The notes beneath the pieces were generated by a model. It had not been told where the DNA came from, did not search any database, and was given only the letters and a program-made list of their open reading frames with translations. The translations under genes and the position numbers were made by a program. A stretch of DNA of 5,040 nt from Spirochaetales bacterium. Lineage in GTDB: Bacteria; Spirochaetota; Spirochaetia; DTKZ01. Shown here one piece after another: positions 1 through 4,728 of this stretch. Within the stretch, counting starts at the first letter, position 1. Each line of letters starts with the position of its first letter. The stretch covers positions 1 through 5,040 of the forward strand of contig JAISAF010000199.1 of assembly GCA_031266855.1 (NCBI GenBank), in the 5' to 3' direction.

Positions 1-23
1 ATCTATTGCTGGTACTACGCACA

Positions 24-57
24 GGAAAAAATTGCTGTTTTCACAGCAATTTTTTCC
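24..57. terminator. Bidirectional intrinsic terminator-like hairpin
   Basis: A perfect 15-bp stem (24-38 with 43-57) closes a TTTC loop. Its inner part is TTGCTGT/ACAGCAA and its outer part is A6 on the left and T6 on the right, so a U-run follows the stem on either strand. It probably ends a plus-strand gene lying left of the window. It differs from the T-left/A-right palindromes elsewhere in the window, which have the wrong polarity for intrinsic termination. The stem is weak in GC, so efficiency is uncertain. Confidence 0.6.
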
Positions 58-146
58 CTTAGAACTGGAAATAACATTTGAAAGTTTTTAGAGATTCCCT
101 TATAGGCAATTTGGCCCCGGCAAATTTGCCTCCGCCTGGTTCCAGG

Positions 147-201
147 CAGGTAATTGCCAAAGGCAATTACCTGCCCACTAAATTGCCTTTGGCAATTTAG
201 T
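147..201 (+). repeat. Twin-hairpin module, copy 1
   Basis: Two adjacent perfect stems are joined by TGCCC. The first is 12 bp (147-158 with 162-173, AAA loop). The second is 11 bp (177-187 with 191-201, TTT loop). The same pair recurs at 3401-3456, with the same linker (GCCCA) and the same downstream CTGAGCTGCCG, but with stem bases changed in compensating pairs: a G-C becomes C-G in stem 1, and T-A and A-T become G-C pairs in stem 2. Structure rather than sequence appears to be kept. Confidence 0.75.
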
Positions 202-249
202 GACCTATTTCTGAGCTGCCGCTGGCAGCCGGAGGTGATAAATACGTGT

Positions 250-268
250 ACAGCGCGTTACGCGCTGT
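250..268 (+). repeat. ATACGTGTAC module hairpin
   Basis: An 8-bp stem ACAGCGCG/CGCGCTGT with loop TTA sits in the skeleton GGCAGCCGG-GGTGAT-ATACGTGTAC...GGTGGCA...CACGCAATTTTGC. The skeleton returns twice, head to tail, at about 3108-3277. There the inserted segment differs and no longer forms a clean stem. Confidence 0.55.
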
Positions 269-320
269 GCCTGGTGGCAGACCACGCAATTTTGCGGGGC
301 TGTGTTTACGGCCCAAGTCA

Positions 321-447
321 GCCGCTGGTGCGCGCGCCAGGGATAGTAGCGGAAATCCTTTTTTACCGCGAAGCGGTAAAAAAGATTGGAGCGGATAGCC
401 CGATTTTTGGCGCGACGCGCCAAAAAGACGCCCAAATTCCGAATTAC
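321..447 (+). ncRNA. Flavo-1-like repeat core, copy A
   Basis: The skeleton is GCCGCTGG, a GCGCGC palindrome, AGGGATAGTAGCGGAAATCC, hairpin 1, GATTGGAGCGGATAGCCCG, hairpin 2, then CGCCC and the AATTCCGAATTACAAAT tail. Hairpin 1 is an 11-bp stem (359-369 with 373-383, loop GAA). Hairpin 2 is an 11-bp stem around a single centre base (404-414 with 416-426). From memory this layout and its distribution in Flavobacterium and spirochaetes match the Rfam motif Flavo-1, whose status as RNA or as mobile repeat is unclear to me. The name is provisional. Other copies are at 1874-1996, 3784-3881 and 4901-5040. Confidence 0.45.
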
Positions 448-504
448 AAATTACAAATGAGTTTTTGAACAGGCTTTTAGATGGATTTTCCCTGACCGGT
501 TCCC

Positions 505-1095
505 TTAATGCCGGATTATTACCTGCGGATACCCTAAAGAGGCCAGATGGGATTTTACGCTGTCGATGTCCTGGGACGGAACATGTTCCAGCAGCACGCG
601 GTGAAGGCCGGTTTCCGTGGTTTCGATGGAAGGGGCCAGGCGTGCCTCGAAGAGCTTATTTTTCAGGCGCAGGGCGTTGTCATGACTGCCGAAGGACGCG
701 ACCTGGAGCGTTATAAAGGGCGGGGCCGGATCCTGGGATTCCACAATTTCAAGTTTTACTTTCGCGACGCCCTGTGCGGTAAGGCCGATTATATCCGCGG
801 CGGCCCTGGACAAATCGATGATTCTGTCTTCGACAAAGGGGCCGCGATCGTTGATGCGGACGATGACGGATTTTCCGCTTTCGATTTCCGTTACCCTTAC
901 TTTTGTACCGAAGCCGAGCGTTCTGTGCGCCGCGGTGAGTTTGTTTGTGTCAAAAATTTCGCCGTTTGCTGTTTTACGGCCCTGGAATTTGCCGCCATAC
1001 CAGGAAGCAAAACCTTCTTCCCCGGAAACGGGGGCAAGAGCCGCCACAAAAAGGAAGGCCGTGGCAAGAAGGGTTTTTAGGATTTTTCCTTTCAT
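505..1095 (-). CDS. rlpA: RlpA-like septal ring lytic transglycosylase with SPOR domain
   Basis: This 196-residue exported protein belongs to the RlpA family of cell-wall glycan hydrolases, which cleave denuded (peptide-free) peptidoglycan at division sites. Residues 1-25 form a signal peptide: MKGKILK, a hydrophobic LLATAFLFVAALAP, then VSG before EE. There is no lipobox cysteine, so unlike E. coli RlpA it is probably soluble in the periplasm. Residues about 28-118 are the double-psi beta-barrel: ASWYGGKFQGRKTANGE, AAHRTLGFGTKVRV, INDRGPF and IDLSRAAA. His57 and Asp83 stand 26 residues apart, matching the His/Asp pair needed for activity in Pseudomonas RlpA. Residues about 127-196 form a SPOR domain (ITLQVASFGSHDNA... 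to GYPQVIIRH), which in other proteins binds denuded glycan at septa. The start is fixed by the signal peptide; the ribosome binding site is poor (CAGG only one base from the ATG). It is divergent from the HAD gene. The stop is TAA. Confidence 0.93.
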   Translation of the reverse strand: MKGKILKTLLATAFLFVAALAPVSGEEGFASWYGGKFQGRKTANGEIFDTNKLTAAHRTLGFGTKVRVTEIESGKSVIVRINDRGPFVEDRIIDLSRAAADIIGLTAQGVAKVKLEIVESQDPAPPFITLQVASFGSHDNALRLKNKLFEARLAPSIETTETGLHRVLLEHVPSQDIDSVKSHLASLGYPQVIIRH

Positions 1096-1110
1096 ACCTG
1101 TATTTTCGGC

Positions 1111-1139
1111 TTGAAAAAGCGGAAGCTACAGTGCATAGT
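1111..1139 (+). promoter_or_regulatory. Sigma-70-type promoter of the HAD gene
   Basis: A -35 box TTGAAA (1111-1116, five of six consensus bases) is followed by a 17-base spacer and a -10 box CATAGT (1134-1139, four of six). The predicted transcription start falls near 1146-1147, on the first base of the ATG at 1147. The TTG at 1111 opens the longest frame but is better read as the -35 box. The promoter is inferred from hexamers alone. Confidence 0.5.
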
Positions 1140-1146
1140 GTGGGCA

Positions 1147-1836
1147 ATGAAAAAGTACGAGTTTCTCCTTTTTGATTTTGACGGAACCCTTGCCGACTAC
1201 GACAGGACTGAAAGCTGGTCCCTGGCGGAGGCTTTCCGGCAGGCGGGCCTTCCCTACAACGAGGATATTTGCCTTGCGGAGTACCACCGCATTAATTCCC
1301 AAATGTGGAAGTCTTTCGAGCAGGGCGGAATTTCCGCTCCTGAACTGCGGCTGCGGCGTTTTCGTATGCTGTTTGAGTCCTGCGGTATACAGGGCGATCC
1401 CGAACTTGTGGCCGGCATGTATCTTTCCAGCCTTGCCGAATCCGCCTTCCTTTTTCCCGGCGTTCTGCCGCTGCTGGAAAAACTGCGCCCGCGCTACAAA
1501 CTGGGGCTTATCACAAACGGTTTAAAAGAAGTCCAGCGAAGGCGGCTGGCGCTTTCGGGCACGGATAAGTACATGAGCGGGATAGCCATTTCCGACGAAA
1601 TCGGCATACAGAAACCCAGCGTCGGCATTTTCGAATATGCCTTACATGAGGCGGGGCATACGGACAAAAGCACTGTCCTGGTCATTGGCGACAGCCTGAG
1701 CTCCGACATTCAGGGCGGCATAAACTTCGGCATTGATACCTGCTGGTTTAATCCCGGCAGGAAGGCAGCCGCCGCTGGAATTGTTCCCATGTATGAAATC
1801 ACGCGGCTCGATGAACTGCCCGGGATTCTGGAATAG
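1147..1836 (+). CDS. yjjG: YjjG-type HAD-superfamily nucleotidase
   Basis: This 229-residue cytoplasmic HAD phosphatase is close to the usual length of the YjjG (noncanonical pyrimidine nucleotidase) subfamily, which dephosphorylates nucleoside monophosphates, including damaged or unusual pyrimidine nucleotides. All HAD motifs are intact, numbering from the ATG at 1147: motif I DFDGT with nucleophile Asp10 and acid/base Asp12; motif II ITNG with Thr123; motif III Lys156 in GIQKPS; motif IV GDSLSSDI with Asp182 and Asp187. The helical cap lies between motifs I and II. The run GGINFGIDTCWFNPG after motif IV is typical of YjjG. A TTG at 1111 would add 12 residues (KKRKLQCIVWA) not seen in the family and overlaps the likely -35 box, so 1147 is preferred. 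No good Shine-Dalgarno precedes it and the predicted transcript starts at the ATG, so translation may be leaderless. The substrate is inferred from the family. Confidence 0.88.
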   Translation: MKKYEFLLFDFDGTLADYDRTESWSLAEAFRQAGLPYNEDICLAEYHRINSQMWKSFEQGGISAPELRLRRFRMLFESCGIQGDPELVAGMYLSSLAESAFLFPGVLPLLEKLRPRYKLGLITNGLKEVQRRRLALSGTDKYMSGIAISDEIGIQKPSVGIFEYALHEAGHTDKSTVLVIGDSLSSDIQGGINFGIDTCWFNPGRKAAAAGIVPMYEITRLDELPGILE

Positions 1837-1873
1837 GAAAATGGCAGTATCCTGTAAGCCTTAAAATCCGTTT

Positions 1874-1996
1874 CAGAATTTTGGCGCCCCCCCGGCGCTT
1901 GAGCGCCGGGGCCGGGCTATCCGCTCCAAGTCCTCGGAAGCGCATAAGCGCTTCCTGTGGGCTTTCCGCTCCTATCCCTGGCGCGCGCCCAGCGGC
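1874..1996 (-). ncRNA. Flavo-1-like repeat core, copy B
   Basis: This is an inverted copy of the 321-447 element, lying 3' of the HAD gene. Read on the minus strand it gives CGCGCGCCAGGGATAGGAGCGGAAAGCCC, an 8-bp hairpin (1936-1943 with 1948-1955, ATAA between them on the plus strand), CTTGGAGCGGATAGCCCG, then a 9-bp GC-rich hairpin (1890-1898 with 1903-1911), and a decayed tail resembling GGCGCCAAAATTC. Both hairpins differ entirely in sequence from those in copy A although the skeleton is nearly identical. It may slow polymerase leaving the HAD gene, but no U-run follows the stem. Confidence 0.45.
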
Positions 1997-2141
1997 ACAG
2001 GATTTGCTACAGGTCGAAAAAGTTGAATCAAGTGATACTTTTCCTTTCTTTCCTTTTTTTGCTTCCTCGACCTTGCCAGTCTTCGGCTTTGTGGTAAAAT
2101 TCTAAGGCCTGTTATTTAGTACGTACAAGGTACTAGTATTT

Positions 2142-2777
2142 TTATTCACCAGGCATCCAGTCTTCTATCTTTTTCCATTTTGTTTTTTCATTATCGCGTT
2201 CATATGCGGCATTATATCCGTTTTTTAATGGTTCCAATAAACCAGGATCTTTATCTAATAAATAACCAACTTTGACCATTTTTATATTTTGAGGATCATT
2301 CGCGTAATCATCATCTTCCGATCCTGTAAACATTCTCCAGCAGCTATCGTCTTTATTATCAGGTTCTTCCCTATACAGAAAATTTATTATAACGTTATTT
2401 TCAAAATACATTTTTGAAACAAGCGCGAATTGTTCATACGAATCTATCCATCGCGGGTCATCTTTTTTTATAATCGTCTGTGCGATATTATCGGCGTCAA
2501 ATTCAATTATATCATTAATTTTTAAGTCTTTTATAAAGACCGGAACATTGATTAATATTCCTTTATATTTTATACTGCTTTTATTTGATACTTCCGTTAT
2601 TCTTACTCACATTCTTTCCGCCTGGGGTTCATTTTGAATAGAATTTTTAAGAATAAAATGCAGCCTGACCTTATCATCATTTTTTTGATTATTTCTTTCT
2701 GCTTCTTCCGGCATGAAAAAAGAATCTTTATATTTAACGGATGTTTCAAGGATATTTTCTAATTCCCATGATTTCAT
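2142..2777 (-). pseudogene. DUF2185/Imm33-like immunity-type protein, interrupted by in-frame TGA
   Basis: One continuous minus-strand frame of 211 codons is broken only by TGA at codon 57 (2607-2609). The first part is 56 residues (MKSWELENIL to NEPQAERM). The second starts VRITEVSNKSSIKYKGILINV and runs to DWMPGE, stop TAA at 2142. Residues about 30-125 resemble the DUF2314-like half that often precedes DUF2185, where ERM-W-V is a recurring motif, so the TGA replaces the expected Trp (TGG to TGA is one change). Residues about 133-205 carry DUF2185/Imm33 hallmarks: YREEPDNKDDSCWRMF, GSEDDDYANDPQNI, AYERD. The family is predicted to include immunity proteins of polymorphic toxins. Start at 2777 is supported by AGGA eight bases upstream and by the promoter at 2808-2837. 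The TTG at 2837 is the -35 box, not a start. Automatic calling may give two pieces, about 2607-2777 and 2142-2411. The genuine Trp codons are TGG, so general TGA recoding is unlikely. Sequencing error is possible. Confidence 0.8.
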
Positions 2778-2807
2778 AATATTCATCCTAATAAACAGCG
2801 ATAGTTT

Positions 2808-2837
2808 AGTATAGTCTTTGGTTTTCTGTAATGTCAA
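2808..2837 (-). promoter_or_regulatory. Near-consensus sigma-70 promoter of the DUF2185 gene
   Basis: Read on the minus strand, TTGACA (2837-2832, perfect) is followed by an 18-base spacer and TATACT (2813-2808, five of six). Transcription should begin near 2801, giving a leader of about 24 bases that contains AGGA (8 bases before the ATG at 2777). The strong promoter suggests the gene was recently functional. Confidence 0.65.
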
Positions 2838-2890
2838 GCAAAGAAAAATTTACCGCGAAGTCGAAAAAGTAAGAAAAAATAAAGAATAGA

Positions 2891-2949
2891 GCTGTTCGGA
2901 AACCCCGCAGCTTAAAACAGCCAAATTTGCCGCCATTTTGCGGCAAATT
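2891..2949. repeat. Two hairpins in gene-free DNA
   Basis: The first is a 6-bp stem GCTGTT/AACAGC (2891-2896 with 2916-2921). The second is a 10-bp stem AATTTGCCGC/GCGGCAAATT (2924-2933 with 2940-2949, loop CATTTT). They lead directly into the symmetric stem-loop at 2954-2991. No terminator U-run and no coding sequence is seen. Confidence 0.5.
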
Positions 2950-2953
2950 CGCC

Positions 2954-2991
2954 AGACTTGTGAGAGAACCGGCAGGTTCCTGAACAAGTCT
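2954..2991 (+). repeat. Symmetric stem-loop repeat, left copy
   Basis: The 38-nt structure is AGACTTGT, GAGA, GAACC, GGCA loop, GGTTC, CTGA, ACAAGTCT: an 8-bp outer stem, a symmetric 4x4 internal loop, a 5-bp inner stem and a tetraloop. The reverse complement of 4014-4050 is a diverged copy sharing GACTTGTGAGA, AACCG and GAACAAGTCTA. A weaker relative lies at 3035-3058 (ACTGACTC/GAGTAAGT around AGGTTCCA). Confidence 0.6.
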
Positions 2992-3107
2992 AATAAAAAA
3001 AATTATAGTATTCCAGAATAGAAAAGAATAGCGGACTGACTCAGGTTCCAGAGTAAGTTGAATGAAAACTTTTTAGAGCCTGTTCAATCTCCGGCAAGCC
3101 CCCTGGG

Positions 3108-3277
3108 TGCGGCAGCCGGTGGTGATGAATACGTACACTTCGCTACGCTCCGCGCATGGTGGCAAACCTGCAAACGTGGCAGTTTATTGTAATCGTGACG
3201 GCGGCAGCCGGTTGGTGATAGATACGTGTACTACGCTTCGCTTCATGCTTGGTGGCACATCACGCAATTTTGCTCGG
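3108..3277 (+). repeat. Tandem pair of ATACGTGTAC modules
   Basis: Two direct copies, about 3108-3183 and 3195-3277, share GGCAGCCGG-T-GGTGAT-(A/G)ATACGT(G)TAC and GGTGGCA, and the second continues CACGCAATTTTGC as in block A. The stretch between the conserved halves differs in each copy. Confidence 0.55.
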
Positions 3278-3400
3278 CCCTTAACCTATTCTCCGCCAGG
3301 GGCTTTTTAGGGCCTCTTGCCGGAAAGCCTTGTTATCAAAAACACGCTCACGCGTGCGTTTACTTGGGCACAAGCAAAATTGCGACCGCCGGGTTGCGCA

Positions 3401-3456
3401 CAGCTAATTACCTTTGGCAATTAGCTGCCCACGGAATTGCCTGTGGCAATTCCGTG
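3401..3456 (+). repeat. Twin-hairpin module, copy 2
   Basis: Stem 1 is 12 bp (3401-3412 with 3416-3427, TTT loop) with one A-C mismatch (3410/3418), which would be a G-U pair on the minus strand. Stem 2 is a perfect 12 bp (3430-3441 with 3445-3456, TGT loop). Linker and downstream sequence match copy 1 at 147-201, with compensatory stem changes. Confidence 0.75.
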
Positions 3457-3492
3457 GCCTATCCCTGAGCTGCCGCCGCGCAAGAGATTGGA

Positions 3493-3549
3493 GGGCTGCT
3501 ATCGCTCCGGCCCCGGCGTGCAGCGCCGGGGCCGGAGCGATAGCAGCCC
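3493..3549. repeat. 57-nt GC-rich perfect palindrome
   Basis: The arms 3493-3518 and 3524-3549 are perfectly complementary over 26 bp around the loop TGCAG. Left arm key parts are GGGCTGCTATCGCTCC then GGCCCCGGCG. It follows AGATTGGA, resembling the position after GATTGGAGCGG in the repeat core, so it may occupy a hairpin slot. No U-run follows, so it is not a standard terminator. DNA cruciform or very stable RNA hairpin are both possible. Confidence 0.8.
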
Positions 3550-3662
3550 ATTGTAAGCGCCCGAGTACACGCAGGGCGTCTACGGGTGATGGTAACAAGG
3601 GCTGGCGCACTACAAAAGTTCCTGTGGGAAATACCGGTTTCAGCGCCTCCCGGGAAGCCGGT

Positions 3663-3711
3663 TTTTTTGCGGTTTGGGAATTTGCGGCGCAAATTCCCAA
3701 ACCGCAAAAAA
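3663..3711. repeat. 49-nt perfect palindrome
   Basis: Arms of 24 nt (3663-3686 and 3688-3711) flank a single central G. The left arm begins TTTTTTGCGGTTTGGG and the right arm ends CCGCAAAAAA. The T-left/A-right layout is the reverse of an intrinsic terminator. It sits just before TGCGCCC and the CCGAATTACAAATGA tail, the same slot as hairpin 2 of the repeat core at 404-426. Confidence 0.8.
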
Positions 3712-3752
3712 TGCGCCCAACTTCCGAATTACAAATGATATATTAAACAGCA

Positions 3753-3989
3753 TCTTAGAGCCTGTTCAATATCTTGAAAACCCCTGGGCGCGCGCCAGGG
3801 ATTGCAGCGGAAATCCTTTTGGTGCAACCAAAAGATTGAAGCGGAAAGCCCGGTTTGCGGCGTTTTACGCCACAAATGCGCCTGAAGGCAGTCGCTTTCC
3901 GATTGGTATTGGATTGTAGTGGGCGCTTGGCGCCCCCGGAATTCGCCCAAATTCCGAATTATAAATGAGATATTGAACAGGCTTTTAGA
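3753..3989 (+). mobile_element. MITE-like element with 22-bp terminal inverted repeats
   Basis: The left end 3753-3774 and the right end 3968-3989 match as inverted repeats at 20 of 22 positions, and the inner 16 bp (AGCCTGTTCAATATCT, 3759-3774) are perfect. The 237-bp unit has no gene. It contains a repeat core (3784-3881), a second conserved segment GTCGCTTTCCGAT (3891-3903) through GGATTGTAGTGGGCGC (3911-3926) with a GGGCGC/GCGCCC hairpin, and the CCGAATTATAAATGAG tail. A TTAG string lies at both edges but not in exact register, so no target duplication can be claimed. It is presumably non-autonomous and moved in trans. Confidence 0.6.
3784..3881 (+). ncRNA. Flavo-1-like repeat core, copy C
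   Basis: The skeleton is TGGGCGCGCGCCAGGGATTGCAGCGGAAATCC, hairpin 1, GATTGAAGCGGAAAGCCCG, hairpin 2, GCGCC. Hairpin 1 is 8 bp (3816-3823 with 3827-3834, loop GCA). Hairpin 2 is 10 bp (3854-3863 with 3867-3876) with one C-A mismatch (3858/3872) that reads as G-U on the minus strand. It lies inside the MITE-like element. The provisional Flavo-1 assignment is from memory. Confidence 0.45.
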
Positions 3990-4013
3990 GAAATTTTGAC
4001 ACTGAAAAAAAAT

Positions 4014-4050
4014 AGACTTGTTCGACAACTTTCGGTTTTCTCACAAGTCC
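4014..4050 (-). repeat. Symmetric stem-loop repeat, right inverted copy
   Basis: The outer stem is GACTTGT/ACAAGTC (4015-4021 with 4043-4049), with a weaker inner stem AAC/GTT. Its reverse complement is a diverged copy of 2954-2991. It lies 73 bases before the start of the 4123 gene, and the interval 4051-4110 shows no convincing promoter. Confidence 0.55.
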
Positions 4051-4122
4051 CATAGACCTGTTGGAAGGTTATCAAACACATCTAACTAAGAAAATCATCC
4101 TTCTTTGCCATAGGACTCCACT

Positions 4123-4728
4123 ATGGTATGGTTCTTCAAAAGGGCGGCGTACTGTCGCCCGGAATGGGTTTGGGGCAGCATGAAATACAGGAAGTCCGGC
4201 CCCGGAGACTGGAGGCCGCTGGTGGAGGATAAAAAAGAGCCATATAACAGCAGTAGCAAAAAGGCAAGGGAACTCAAAATATCGGATTTCGGTACACCCG
4301 GTGGAGTCCGGGAAATAGCGAAAATGCCAAAAACAGCTACTTTTTTTGCCCAGGCCCGTAGCATTCTGGAAAATATTGTAGATAGACCTTTGATAAGCAG
4401 ATCGGGGCTGTCCGCAACTTTATCAAAAAAGTCCATCAAGGAAATCCTGGGCGGCGAATCCACAGGCAAGTCTTTTGATTTGAAGGCTCATCTCAAGGCA
4501 GCGGCGAACCTGGAAAAGCTGTATTCCAACGCTATTGAGAAGTGGCAATTTGAGCTTAACCCGAATAAAAACAACGAAGGATTAAAAGACAGGAGGTATC
4601 TCTTTGCTCCAATGGAGTATGATAATCGTATTGTCCCGGTAAAATTGACCATTAAGGAGTACAAAAATACTACAAAGGGCAGACGCATATATTCCATTGA
4701 AACTATAGATGCAGAAATAAAAAAATAG
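4123..4728 (+). CDS. LPD3-like polyvalent mobile-element protein (possible fragment)
   Basis: This 201-residue protein has no signal peptide or membrane segment. Residues about 73-199 resemble the LPD3-type domain (large polyvalent protein-associated) found in multi-domain proteins of phages and conjugative elements: FFAQARSILENIVDRPLISRSGLSATLSKKS (73-103), KAHLKAAANLEKLYSNA (121-137), RRYLFAPMEYDNRIVPVKLTIKEY (157-180), RRIYSIETIDAEIK (187-200). The family call is from memory of this pattern. Relatives in the BECR nuclease group of the same polyvalent proteins cannot be excluded, so a toxin role is possible but unproven. Residues 1-65, rich in Trp and basic residues, are not recognised. The start at 4123 follows AGGA (4112-4115) with seven bases between, and an in-frame TAG at 4111 limits upstream extension. 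Later starts at 4180 or 4324 are possible. The domain normally sits in much larger proteins, so this may be a shortened remnant. The gene is flanked by repeats. The stop is TAG. Confidence 0.65.
   Translation: MVWFFKRAAYCRPEWVWGSMKYRKSGPGDWRPLVEDKKEPYNSSSKKARELKISDFGTPGGVREIAKMPKTATFFAQARSILENIVDRPLISRSGLSATLSKKSIKEILGGESTGKSFDLKAHLKAAANLEKLYSNAIEKWQFELNPNKNNEGLKDRRYLFAPMEYDNRIVPVKLTIKEYKNTTKGRRIYSIETIDAEIKK

Larger units (their letters stand above)
83..480 (+). repeat. Mosaic palindromic repeat block A (no gene)
   Basis: This gene-free stretch is built from modules that recur elsewhere in the window. In order they are a TTTTTAGAG left edge (also at 3070-3078), a small hairpin GCCTGG/CCAGGC (134-147), the twin hairpins (147-201), the linker CTGAGCTGCCG, the ATACGTGTAC module (about 225-300), the repeat core with two hairpins (321-430), the conserved tail CCGAATTACAAATGA (about 439-453), and a right edge GAACAGGCTTTTAGA (465-479) matching the right end of the MITE-like element at 3753-3989. 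The open frames across it are by-products of the repeats. The left edge lacks the CCTGTTCAAT sequence expected of a complete terminal repeat, so the block is probably a rearranged element. No transposase is present. Confidence 0.7.
2082..2865. repeat. AT-rich cassette bounded by 20-bp imperfect inverted repeats
   Basis: The sequence at 2082-2101 (TTCGGCTTTGTGG then TAAAATT) and the reverse complement of 2846-2865 agree at 16 of 20 positions. Between them lies sequence visibly far richer in A and T than either side, carrying the broken DUF2185 gene and its own promoter. GGTAAAATT points inward on the left and AAATTTACC on the right. This looks like a small acquired or mobilised unit. No transposase, integrase or clear target duplication is visible, so the repeat may instead be two chance copies of a common intergenic repeat. 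Confidence 0.45.
3070..3757 (+). repeat. Composite palindromic repeat block (no gene)
   Basis: The left edge TTTTTAGAGCCTGTTCAAT (3070-3088) is a degenerate inverted match to the right edge ATTAAACAGCATCTTAGAG. Between them are two head-to-tail copies of the ATACGTGTAC module (3108-3277), a CACGC/GCGTG hairpin near 3342-3355, an inverted echo of the CGCAATTTTGC motif (about 3366-3389), the twin hairpins (3401-3456), a 57-nt palindrome (3493-3549), an unassigned stretch (about 3550-3650) and a 49-nt palindrome (3663-3711), then the CCGAATTACAAATGA tail. Open frames here are repeat artefacts. The same modules occur in block A (83-480) in a different order. Confidence 0.6.

Noticed and set aside
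225..300. tRNA-like gene in the ATACGTGTAC module
   Set aside because: No cloverleaf with TTC-arm and acceptor pairing could be formed, and the module is repeated with variable interior.
404..426. Intrinsic terminator for RlpA
   Set aside because: The palindrome has T on the left and A on the right on both strands, so no U-run follows the stem in either direction.
154..468. Open frames across the repeat block, both strands
   Set aside because: They consist of palindromic repeat modules translated in several frames, with no ribosome binding site or protein-like composition.
547..1080. 177-codon plus-strand frame opposite RlpA
   Set aside because: It is antisense to a clear RlpA-SPOR gene with intact motifs; its peptide resembles nothing known.
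1172..1525. 117-codon frame inside the HAD gene
   Set aside because: It is an out-of-frame shadow of a gene with all HAD motifs intact.
2607..2609. TGA read as selenocysteine
   Set aside because: The DUF2185/DUF2314 families are not known selenoproteins, the residue expected here is Trp, and I see no convincing SECIS-like hairpin just after the TGA.
3108..3277. CRISPR array
   Set aside because: There are only two direct copies, longer than CRISPR repeats and without uniform spacers; the module also occurs singly at 225-300.
3107..3746. Several 67-110 codon frames in the composite repeat
   Set aside because: They span tandem modules and long palindromes, so open frames arise on both strands by symmetry.
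3996..4001. TTGACA as -35 box for the 4123 gene
   Set aside because: At 17 bases downstream the sequence is TGTTCG, which is not a -10 box, and the start codon is over 120 bases away.
4095..4469. 124-codon minus-strand frame opposite the LPD3-like gene
   Set aside because: The plus frame has a ribosome binding site and domain-like pattern; the minus peptide looks like a complement of it.
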